DNA of 53,574 nt from Saprospiraceae bacterium (GTDB lineage Bacteria; Bacteroidota; Bacteroidia; Chitinophagales; Saprospiraceae), in NCBI GenBank assembly GCA_026982695.1, contig JALSGS010000015.1, positions 1-53,574 on the forward strand. The letters are read 5' to 3'. The position numbers were made by a program, and so were the translations under genes. Under the pieces are notes generated by a model, which saw only the letters and a program-made list of their open reading frames with translations, ran no database searches and was not told where the DNA came from. This document shows positions 27,111-36,100 of the stretch, piece after piece; position 1 is the stretch's first letter; each line of letters begins with the position of its first letter.

Positions 27111-28316
27111 ATGAAGGAAATGCGACAAGGTAGCCGTATGTATTTCATATTGATCATGTGGGCTGGCCTATTGATTAGTTCGATGCCGGTAGGAGTAGCC
27201 CAAGAACTGCGTACGAATGACAAAGGAGAAAAGATAATCGTATATCCCGATGGTTCGTGGCGCTACTTCAACGATCCTTTGGGCAACAATACGCTGTACG
27301 ACAAAGACGGCAACCCTATTGCTTTAGATGAGGTGCAACTGTCGGATCAGCCACAGGTAGAGGTACCTGCTCGTGAGGAACTACTCACCAAAGAAGCCTA
27401 TCAGAAGTTGGTGATGAGCTGGCGTGATAAACGGCGCATACAAACTGAGCTGCTACGTCAATTGGCACAAGCAGAGCAAGAGCGTAAGGAAGCACGACAA
27501 CAGCTCGTACTCTTGCGATCAAGTGAGCACGCATCGAAAAAAGATCGGCGCAAAGTAGAAGAGGCTTTCGAAGCAGCCAAAGCACACTACGGAGAATTGG
27601 CCGACAGGTTGCGTCAACTCGAAAAAGAGCTCGATGAATTGGGGCGCTTATTGCGCAGCGATTCCAAGAAGTGGCGTACTTGGCTCGAAGAAGACGAGCG
27701 CAAGTTACTCCCATTGCATCAGGAAGAAGCAACCCACAAGCCTACAGTGCACATTTATGCCCAATATCGTCCGGAGCATGACGTGGTGTTGTACCCACCT
27801 AAGCCACCATGTGCCTACCTTTACGAGGGCCGAGATGAAGTCTCGGGTACACTGCGTCGCGACGTCAAACCGCAATTGCTGTTTGCCCATACCCCTTCGG
27901 GCTTACGCAAGATCATGCGTGGTAAAAACTACCTGGAAGCATATGGCCATCTGGCTGCCATCACAGGAGGATACCGCTTTCTCGTATTGGATATTGCCGT
28001 AGCGAGTAAAGCGGCACCTCAAGCATTTGGGCATCTGCCAAAAGGTAGTCGGCTAGACATTGTCTTGCTCAATGGCCAAGTGATCCGATTGGTCAACAAT
28101 GTGTTGGAGCGCGGTAAGTGGAATGAGCGGCGCCAGGCTTGGGTCTATTCCCCTCAATACAACATTGATGCACAAACTGAGAAAAAGTTGCGTCAGGCTG
28201 AGATCGATCGCATCCGGGTGTATTGGTCGACGGGATACGAGGACTACGAGGTCTTTGAAATTGACTTTTTTCGAAATCAATTCGAATGTCTGGACAAGAA
28301 GGATAAGGGTCTTTGA
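27111..28316 (+). CDS. Exported coiled-coil protein of unknown function
   Basis: I do not recognise this 401-residue protein. It has a signal peptide (n-region with Lys and two Arg, hydrophobic residues 11-28, cleavage near VAQE). A short beta segment contains IIVYPDGSWRYF, a phrase common in Bacteroidota exported proteins. A charged helical stretch (about residues 95-185) looks like coiled coil, with repeated KEARQQL and LRQLEKELDEL patterns. The last 200 residues are beta-rich. Downstream ATGs at 27120 and 27138 are possible starts. The next gene follows after 26 bases and may be a partner. Confidence 0.7.
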   Translation: MKEMRQGSRMYFILIMWAGLLISSMPVGVAQELRTNDKGEKIIVYPDGSWRYFNDPLGNNTLYDKDGNPIALDEVQLSDQPQVEVPAREELLTKEAYQKLVMSWRDKRRIQTELLRQLAQAEQERKEARQQLVLLRSSEHASKKDRRKVEEAFEAAKAHYGELADRLRQLEKELDELGRLLRSDSKKWRTWLEEDERKLLPLHQEEATHKPTVHIYAQYRPEHDVVLYPPKPPCAYLYEGRDEVSGTLRRDVKPQLLFAHTPSGLRKIMRGKNYLEAYGHLAAITGGYRFLVLDIAVASKAAPQAFGHLPKGSRLDIVLLNGQVIRLVNNVLERGKWNERRQAWVYSPQYNIDAQTEKKLRQAEIDRIRVYWSTGYEDYEVFEIDFFRNQFECLDKKDKGL

Positions 28317-28342
28317 ATTTTGTGCTGCAAAATTTCGAGCTG

Positions 28343-28753
28343 ATGAATTATTGGATCGTCACAAGATGGTTATTGCTATGTGTGGTAGGAATGGGGATAT
28401 ACCTCCCTTCTTCGATAGCAGTCCATAGGTTGCGTACTCATGCGGCTGAAGTACAGTTTGTGCCGAAAGAGCATCGAGTACATTTAGCAAAAATTCAACG
28501 CCACAAGGTACGTGTTTACAAGCGCTTGCGGCAATTACACAAAAAAGTGAAACGTGCTTTGTCGCCATCATCAAGCAATAGCTATCGAGAGGGCGTGCGG
28601 CTGGCCTTAATGTTGGTCTTGGTAGGTGTATTGTTACTCATTTTGGGTTTGTTTTTGCCCATTATCAATTGGTTGGCCAACCTGTTGCTGAGTTTGGGAG
28701 TGCTCGTGTTAGTGGTCGTTCTGATTCTATACTTGCTGGATATGATGGCGTAA
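28343..28753 (+). CDS. Small membrane protein of unknown function
   Basis: This 136-residue protein has an N-terminal hydrophobic segment (about residues 6-26), a very basic middle (HRVHLAKIQRHKVRVYKRL and following, residues about 50-75) and a C-terminal pair of membrane helices (about residues 86-130). I chose the ATG at 28343; a TTG at 28313 overlapping the previous stop is also open. I know no family. It follows the coiled-coil protein closely and is probably co-expressed with it. Confidence 0.65.
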   Translation: MNYWIVTRWLLLCVVGMGIYLPSSIAVHRLRTHAAEVQFVPKEHRVHLAKIQRHKVRVYKRLRQLHKKVKRALSPSSSNSYREGVRLALMLVLVGVLLLILGLFLPIINWLANLLLSLGVLVLVVVLILYLLDMMA

Positions 28754-28759
28754 GCATAA

Positions 28760-31474
28760 TTATTCGACCAATCCAATGAGCACTTTGTAGTCATCGAAGG
28801 GTGGGTCGGTGGATTTCATTTCGAGCAATGACATGGCGTCAAATCTGTCATCTACGAGGTCTGGGTGGCGATCTAGTTCATCTTTGGTGGCTTCGGTGCG
28901 AATTTCGAGCAAGCCTTGGGATAGTTGTGCCATCCGCCAGCGCCAGGTGTGTTCCATTTTTTGCCAAATTTCGGCTTTGATCTGTTGGTCATTTCTGCTG
29001 TCATTACCCACGATGTGGGCGTGCGCAAAGGCGTGTTTATCTCGACACAAGAGTACGCCCTGTTTGAGGATGAAATAAGCGCTGTGCGCAAATCCTTTAC
29101 CGGCAGTGACGAGGCGAGCATAACAGGTCAGTTGCAGATCTTCCTGGTTTTTGAGCTGCTGGATTCGGAAAGTTTTGCCACTCCACTTCAGGTCGATTAC
29201 TGCCCATTCCGATCCTCTTTGCAACACGAGATCAGCCACACCACGTAGCTCGATATCGGCAAAGGGGCCTTGTAGTGGCTGTTCGGTAGCTGCAATTTGC
29301 CAACCGTTGTGACGCAAATGGTCCAGTAAGCGCCAGGCAGCTGTACTGAGGTGGTGCTGCAATGCGATTCTTTCGGGCTCACAGCCGTATTGCAGGAGGC
29401 TGACTGCCTCTTGACGCATTAGCCGTGCCAGACGGTCTTCGATCCAGCTACTGAGCTGGTTGTGCGACCATTTCAGTACGTCCTTTTGTGCCAAGAGCTG
29501 TTCGAAAAGGCGGTGTGCTAAGTTGCCCATGAGCTTGTCGCGATCGACGATGTGTAACAAGGGAGCACTTTCTAATTCGAGCCAGTAGCGAAATAGCCAA
29601 ATATGAGGATAATAGCACAGCGTTTCGAGGCTACTCAATGACTCTACGGGGCGCTCGGGTGGACACACAGGGCGGAAATGTATGCGTGCCACTGGCTGGG
29701 GCAGAGGGCACGAAGCGATAGGTTGGAGTGAAGGTAGTGCTATGTGTGGGCGCCACGCATGGGGTGCATCGGTGTGGGCAGTGATCGTTTCCATTTGGTC
29801 AAATGTAGCTGTCAATTCGCTCCACAGCGGGTGGGGCAAAGTAGGCTGGCCATCTACCTCATCGGGTATGATGAGTATTACTCGACGGCGGGCCCAAAGT
29901 ACAGGGCGCGTGCGGTGAAAGATCTGGCGTGCGTTCTGTTGTTGTGGGGTGGTGGGGCATACCCCTTGTGCAGCCAAATATTGGCGTTCGGCGCGTGTCC
30001 AGGAGTCAAAAAACCAGCTGGGCTCAAACTCGACGAAATTCCACCAACATACTTCATCGATAGGGCCACAAACGGCACCTGGATGGCTTACCCAGGGCAA
30101 ATGGCCGGCTTCTTCAGGCTGGAAAGAGGCAGGGGCAGGTTCGAAAATGGTGCGTACGATGCGTTCCAGCTCCAGCTGTGTAATGGAGCGTTTGGGCCAT
30201 AGCTCTAGTAGCTCGCTTACTTTTCGAGCTTGTTGGGCCAATATGAACAGCGATGGATAGCGGTTGGCTTGTTGGCGCAAGCTGTGCTGCGCCCATTGTT
30301 GGATGTAGTCGTACAAACTTTTCGCATCGGCTAAAGGAGCTTCTTGATGTGCTGCATAGCGCTTGCGCGCAAACCAAAACTGAAACTGGCTGCGCAAATG
30401 AGTTATTTCCGTAGGCCTAATGGCTTCTGCTTTTTTGAAAAACTGATTGATGGTAGCTTGCCATTCAGGGCCTTCGATGCCTGGTCGGGTGGAAAAGTGA
30501 CGCGCGATGTGTAGGCTTAGGGCTTCGTCCAGGGGTTTGATGGGCAGGCTGACAAATTCCAACAGGCGCTCTACCTGGATGGGCTCCCACAAGAAGGCCA
30601 TGGCCAACTTGAGCAATTGGAGGGGAGGGCGTGCCTGCGAACTCGAAGGTATGCCCATGCCGGGCAACCCTTCTCGTACCAAGGCCGTATCGAGCATGCG
30701 ATCATCGGCCGTGACGACCATCAATGGGCGCAGTGCTGCATTGCGGCGCAGTACTACAGCCCAAAATGCCGCTGCGTCGCGTGCACGACGGCTGCGCAAG
30801 ATCAGCAGTGAGCCATCACCTTGTAGGTTTTGCTTTTGTGGCCCATCGTGCGCCGATTGCCCCAAAAGCCGTAGCTGCCAGCGCCCCAGATCCGTAGTGG
30901 GTTGGGGCTTGGGCAAGGAGTGAATACGACATCGATCGGGCCACAACCCAAATAGGCGTTGCCAGGCAGGTGGCAATAAAGATATGGGCTCAGCTAATGT
31001 GATAGAGGCAAAGGGGCAAGCGTTCCTTGCTTGCAGTGCTGCTATGACTACTTCGAGTCGGTCGGATCGACCTGGGGGAAGTGCCCCCGCTTTACCTTCT
31101 CGGTGAAGTTGCTCCAATTCGGCCCATACGCGCAGGCGATTGGGCATGTCGGAGGTCGGTCGGAACGACCACCCTGCACCTATCAGCTCGTCGCGTTTGC
31201 TGAGCAGATCGGCAGCAGTGGCTAGTGGGTCGGCCTCAAAAGAAGCGCGATACCACACATCATCTCGACGCGCAAGGTAGTGTTCCAATAAGCTGCGCCA
31301 TGAGGCAATGCGCAGATGGTCGTTGTCGTCGGCATGTCCGGCCAGACCCAGTCGCTGTTCCAGCCAGAGTAACAACCGTTGGGGGCCTGCATACAAAACG
31401 CCACTTTCTTCTAATGGGCGCGGAGCAATAATATGGTCGTATTGCAAGCCAAAATGTAGATGAAGGCTACTCAT
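28760..31474 (-). CDS. AddB-like PD-(D/E)XK nuclease family protein
   Basis: This 904-residue protein is built like AddB/RexB: a long degenerate helicase-like region without a Walker A loop, then a C-terminal RecB-type nuclease. The nuclease has the His in NLAHRLFEQLL, Asp in GVADLVLQ, the DLK of WAVIDLKWSGK and a Gln/Tyr motif LQLTCYARLV. The LETLCYYPHIWLFRYWLELE block precedes it, as in AddB. The later Cys cluster of the AddB iron-sulfur site is not evident. The start at 31474 (MSSLHLHFG) is preferred over an upstream ATG at 31576. The AddA-type helicase expected as partner is not in this window. Confidence 0.75.
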   Translation of the reverse strand: MSSLHLHFGLQYDHIIAPRPLEESGVLYAGPQRLLLWLEQRLGLAGHADDNDHLRIASWRSLLEHYLARRDDVWYRASFEADPLATAADLLSKRDELIGAGWSFRPTSDMPNRLRVWAELEQLHREGKAGALPPGRSDRLEVVIAALQARNACPFASITLAEPISLLPPAWQRLFGLWPDRCRIHSLPKPQPTTDLGRWQLRLLGQSAHDGPQKQNLQGDGSLLILRSRRARDAAAFWAVVLRRNAALRPLMVVTADDRMLDTALVREGLPGMGIPSSSQARPPLQLLKLAMAFLWEPIQVERLLEFVSLPIKPLDEALSLHIARHFSTRPGIEGPEWQATINQFFKKAEAIRPTEITHLRSQFQFWFARKRYAAHQEAPLADAKSLYDYIQQWAQHSLRQQANRYPSLFILAQQARKVSELLELWPKRSITQLELERIVRTIFEPAPASFQPEEAGHLPWVSHPGAVCGPIDEVCWWNFVEFEPSWFFDSWTRAERQYLAAQGVCPTTPQQQNARQIFHRTRPVLWARRRVILIIPDEVDGQPTLPHPLWSELTATFDQMETITAHTDAPHAWRPHIALPSLQPIASCPLPQPVARIHFRPVCPPERPVESLSSLETLCYYPHIWLFRYWLELESAPLLHIVDRDKLMGNLAHRLFEQLLAQKDVLKWSHNQLSSWIEDRLARLMRQEAVSLLQYGCEPERIALQHHLSTAAWRLLDHLRHNGWQIAATEQPLQGPFADIELRGVADLVLQRGSEWAVIDLKWSGKTFRIQQLKNQEDLQLTCYARLVTAGKGFAHSAYFILKQGVLLCRDKHAFAHAHIVGNDSRNDQQIKAEIWQKMEHTWRWRMAQLSQGLLEIRTEATKDELDRHPDLVDDRFDAMSLLEMKSTDPPFDDYKVLIGLVE

Positions 31475-31745
31475 GGATGCAATGATAATGCATGCACTTG
31501 GTTGTAAATTGGGAAAATACTTCTTTGAGTTGCGTATCTGTATATCTTTAAAAGATTTTGATGACAAATGAAGCAAATGACTTGCTCGTTTTTGCGTAAG
31601 CTATAATCTGAAAGGGTATTGGATCTTGTCACTTTGTCTAAAAATGCTTCTTTTTGCTGGCTAATATCATGAATGAGCTATATGGGCATGGCTTGGGCGA
31701 GTGTATTTGCGATACAAGTGATTTGTTTAGAGAGAAGATTTTCTG
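31475..31745. other. Divergent intergenic region
   Basis: These 271 bases separate the divergent nuclease and DinB-like genes. They are AT-rich and presumably contain both promoters, but I find no full TTTG-N19-TAnnTTTG match, no RNA gene and no open frame worth calling. Confidence 0.4.
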
Positions 31746-32258
31746 ATGATGAACTGCATTGAAGGCCTTCGCGTAGTATTCGGGCAAATGGACCAGCTGT
31801 TGGCACAATTGTCGCCACAAGCATATACTTGTCCTTTGGCTGTGTTTGGTGGATCTACCTTAGGCCAACACTTTCGGCATATCATAGATTTCGCACAGTG
31901 CCTGCTACGCGATGTAGCTCAAAACGCTCCTGTTGATTATGCAGCCCGCACGCGTGATGCACATTTGGAATGCGAACCGACGCAAGCACGAGCTGTATTG
32001 GCCAAGTTGATCGAGGCATTTGAAGATGCTGACGAGCATCAGACCATATTGGTTCGTGCCGATTTTTTGAGTATCGACTCTGAGGTACAGCGACCAGTAG
32101 TTTCTTCTACCGTGGGGCGTGAGCTGATGTTTGTGCACGACCATGCAGTACACCACTTGGCTATGATCAGGATGGGCATACGCGCTGCCTTTCCAGATAT
32201 ACGGCTCAATCCAGCAATAGGTGTTGCACCGGCTACTTTGAGGTTTTGGCAGCAATGA
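31746..32258 (+). CDS. DinB-like metal-binding four-helix protein
   Basis: This 170-residue protein resembles the DinB/YfiT superfamily. It has the first metal His in STLGQHFRHIIDF (His42 or His45) and the late pair in FVHDHAVHHLAMIR, separated by two helices as in the family. Some members are thiol S-transferases; the reaction here is unknown. The start is one of two adjacent ATGs at 31746. prmA follows after about 52 bases. Confidence 0.8.
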   Translation: MMNCIEGLRVVFGQMDQLLAQLSPQAYTCPLAVFGGSTLGQHFRHIIDFAQCLLRDVAQNAPVDYAARTRDAHLECEPTQARAVLAKLIEAFEDADEHQTILVRADFLSIDSEVQRPVVSSTVGRELMFVHDHAVHHLAMIRMGIRAAFPDIRLNPAIGVAPATLRFWQQ

Positions 32259-32310
32259 CGAGTAGTTCGGCCTTCGCCTTTACCTGCCGATGAGAAAAAG
32301 TGAAGTGTTC

Positions 32311-33141
32311 ATGGATTATTGGGAATATCGCATCAAACCTGAAGCAGCGGACCTACTGGAAGCTTTACTGGGCTTGTGTAGTAGTTTGCCTTTTGAGTCC
32401 TTTGCAGAGGAAGCAGGTGTGCTGCACGCTTGGTTGCCTATAAGTATTCCGCGCAAAGCAGTAGAACGCAGTTTGGAGGATTGGCGTGCACGGATCGCTT
32501 TCGAATGGACAGTACAGCACGTGCCAGCGCAAAACTGGAATGCGGTGTGGGAAGCCAATTTCGATCCCGTCATCGTACGGCGATTTTGTGCAGTGCGCGC
32601 ACCGTTCCACGATCCTATAACGGAGGTAGCGCATGAAGTAATTATCGAACCCAAGATGGCCTTTGGCACTGGCCATCATGAAACCACTTGGATGATGTTG
32701 GATCGCATGGCTCATTGGGAGCTAGCCCAGCGATCCGTACTCGATTATGGATGTGGTACTGGCGTGTTGGCCATTTTAGCGGCTATGCGTGGTGCCGACC
32801 CCGTCGTCGCAGTAGACGTAGCACAGCCTGCATGGGAGAGCACTGTAGAAAATGCGGCGCGTAATGGCGTATCACAGTGCATTTATGCCATCCACGGCAC
32901 GCTATGCGATGTGCCCCAGCAAGTTTTCGACCTGATTTTGGCCAACATCAATCGCAATGTAATTTTAGCTTCTCTGCCTGCGTTGAAGCGGCGCATGAGC
33001 CCTCATAGCCGCCTGCTCGTATCAGGTATACTCGAACAAGATGAAGCTCGCTTGCTCGAAGCAGCGGCCACACACGGCTTTGCAGTAGAGTTCCGCAATA
33101 GCAGGGGCAAATGGCTTTGTATGGAGCTGTCGCCAAGCTGA
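32311..33141 (+). CDS. prmA: Ribosomal protein L11 methyltransferase
   Basis: This 276-residue methyltransferase trimethylates lysines of ribosomal protein L11 using SAM. An N-terminal substrate domain (about residues 1-95) leads to the signature KMAFGTGHHETTWMML. The SAM site is LDYGCGTGVLAILAAMRGADPVVAVD and the catalytic region LANINRNVI. I prefer the ATG at 32311 (MDYWEYRIKPE); one at 32290 is seven codons upstream. It is followed within 50 bases by the large exported protein. Confidence 0.92.
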   Translation: MDYWEYRIKPEAADLLEALLGLCSSLPFESFAEEAGVLHAWLPISIPRKAVERSLEDWRARIAFEWTVQHVPAQNWNAVWEANFDPVIVRRFCAVRAPFHDPITEVAHEVIIEPKMAFGTGHHETTWMMLDRMAHWELAQRSVLDYGCGTGVLAILAAMRGADPVVAVDVAQPAWESTVENAARNGVSQCIYAIHGTLCDVPQQVFDLILANINRNVILASLPALKRRMSPHSRLLVSGILEQDEARLLEAAATHGFAVEFRNSRGKWLCMELSPS

Positions 33142-33187
33142 ACCTTCTCATATCCCACATATGGAAACCCTCAAAAAACGCCATTCG

Positions 33188-36100
33188 ATGAACACGCGCA
33201 TTTGCCTACTCGTCTTTTCCTTGCTCGCATCTGTGCCTACACTCGAGGCCCAAGATGCTGGAGAGTGGCCTTGCGAGCCGGGGCCTTTCTGGAATACAGT
33301 TGAAGGATGGTTAATACAGACTGGCAATCCCACCTTGATGGCTTTAGCTAAAGATTTTGGTAAGCTTTGGCTCTCGGGCTATTTCGAACCCGATGAAGCC
33401 AAACGCATTATGTCTACCGCTAACGCTATGCGGCAAAAGGGCATGGGCCCCACGCCCTATTTTCGCACCTACCTCAATGCGTTGATGCATATCAAGGGCA
33501 CCACACAAGCTGGTAACCGCATACAAGAATGGCACGATCTGCTCGACACCTTGTTGCAGCGCGTGCAAAATAGGCGTTTTAAGCCCTATCAGCGCTTTTT
33601 GGAGTTTAGCCTTGACTTTTTTGCGCAAGGTGCTCTGCGCAGTGGCCGCGTGACGTGGAAAGTGACTACGGACAAGTGGCATATGTCGCTCAATGGTACA
33701 CAGCCAGTAGTGGAAATTCCAAAGACAGATCTCATCGCTTTACAAGGCAAGGATTCAATTGTGATCGAGTCTACGGGTGGCGTTTACTATCCGGACGAAC
33801 AAGTTTGGCAAGGACAAAACGGCCGTGTGAGCTGGGCCCGATATGGCCTAGATCCCGAATCACTGTACGTCACATTGGTTCAATACGAAGTAGATGTAAC
33901 CAAAGCGCTATATGAAGCGCAAGATGTGGCCTTGCACTATCCGAAATTTTTTGGTTCGCTAAAGGTAAAGGGTACCTTCCGCGACAAAGTCTTGCGCATC
34001 GGTAAGGACAATCGAGGGCTCTACCCTTCATTTGAGTCTTATGAGCACATGTTGCGCGTAGATAATTTTGGCGAAGGGATACGCTATCGCGGCGGCATTC
34101 GCTTGGAAGGCATGACTATTTACGGTACGGGCACGGAAGAGCTGCCTGCAGAGGTGTTGATTTTTAACCTCGATCAAGTGAAGCGCTTTCGGGGGCTGGC
34201 TCAGTTGTTTGTCATTAGGGACCAGGAGCGCATTACGGGCGAGCAAGTGCAAGTGTCTATTTACTTTGGTGCTGATTCTATCTTCCACCCCTCGGTCAAT
34301 ATACGCTACGAAATACCTAAGCGCTTGTTGAGTTTGCGTCGTGGCAAGCGAGGTAGCGATCGCAACCCATTTAGCGATAGCTACCATCGGATACGCATTG
34401 ATGTAGAGCATCTCGATGCCAATTTTGCTGCCGACTCAGTTTTTATTGGTGCCAAGAAGCTGGCCTTGGCACAAGCACCACGCCCTGCTGTATTTGAATC
34501 TTATCACTATTTCGATCCTGTAGAGTATCGTCGCCTACAACGCATTGCCGACTTCAACCCGTTGGCGCTTATTCAGGCAGTATACAATGAAACGGGCCAG
34601 CGCGTACTTCGAGCCGGTAGCTTGGCCCAGCGCCTCAACCCCAATTACACTGTAGACAACATACGTACTTTGCTGTTTGAGTTGGCTGCAGAAGGTTTTG
34701 TGCGCTATGACTCGGACAAGGAGTTGGTCTATTTGCAGGAAAAGATCTTTCACTATGCAAAGGCCCACAAAGGTGAGGTAGATCACGACTGGCTGCGCTT
34801 GCACTCCGATACGCGTCAACCCAATGGCCTGATGAGCTTGTGTGATGGTCGCTTGGTGGCTAATGGCATCACGCATGTACAGTTTAGCAAACGCCAACGC
34901 GTGGGGCTCAAACCGACAAACCAGCGCATCACCTTGTTGGAGAACCGCAATATGGACTTCGATGGCCGTTTGTTTGCTGGGTTTGCTGTGTTTACAGGTA
35001 AGGATTTTCACTTCGAATACGAGCCTTTTAGCATTCATCTGGATTCCATTCGTTATCTGGATTTGTTTTTGCCTACTGGTCGCGTGGATCGCGACGGCAA
35101 GCCCGAAGCAGTGAGCATAGCTTCGCGTATCGAGTACTTGGGCGGAGATTTGCTCATCGATGCCCCCCACAACAAATCGGGAAGAGAGGACATCCCTACC
35201 TTTCCGTCTTTGCATACAGATCGACCCGCCTTCGTTTTCTACGATTGGCCCGATTTGTTTGATGGCGCCTATGTGCGCGATTCGTTTTACTTCAAGCTCA
35301 ACCCTTTTCATCTCAACGATCTGGATCAACTCAAACCCCAATACTTGGCATTTCCAGGTACCTTAGTGTCGGCACACATATTCCCCGACTTTGAGGAAAC
35401 TCTCGTACTGCAATCAGATCGCTCTTTGGGCTTTCAATCGCGCACACCTGATGAAGGCTTTCCCGCCTATTTGGGAAAAGGACACTACAGTGGTGAGTTG
35501 AGTCTAAGCAATCAGGGGTTTTTGGGTAAAGGCGTGATTAGCTATCTCAATGCGCGTATAGACTCTAAAGATATCATATTCAAGCCCAAACAGCTACTGG
35601 CCTCGGCTGAGCGCTTCAATATGGATGAAGAGCGCACTGGACCGGTGGAGATCCCGCAGGTGCGCGGCTATGACGTCAAAATCGACTGGCACCCCTGGCT
35701 CGACAGTATGTACGTGCGCAGCGAAGAAGCGCCTTTTGAGCTATACCGCACAGGCACGCATTTCCTCGATGGCACACTTATCCTAACGCCGGATGGCCTC
35801 AAGGGGCGAGGCACTTTTGACTGGGGCAAAGCCAGTATGTACTCGCGCTTGTTCAGCTTTGGCGCCTTTTCGGCAAAAGCTGATACAACTAATGTGCGCA
35901 TACGCGCCTTCGATGCCGATGCAATTGCCTTGCAAACCGATAACCTCAATGGCATAGTCGATTTTGACCAGCAGCTGGGGCAGTTTCGCGCTAATGCCGA
36001 ATTGCTCACCACCACCTTGCCCTATAATCAATATACTACTTCTTTCAACGAGTTCGACTGGGACATGGCGGGCCATACCATTACCTTCAAAGCTACTCAG

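Noticed and set aside
26979-31630. Shared 14-mer gggtattggatctt in two intergenic regions (about 26979 and 31615)
   Set aside because: Flanks do not align and no structure or promoter element is shared; chance similarity is the simplest reading.
34535-35341. 268-codon minus-strand frame inside the 1509-residue protein gene
   Set aside because: The plus frame is continuous with a signal peptide over 1509 codons; the opposite frame has no such support.
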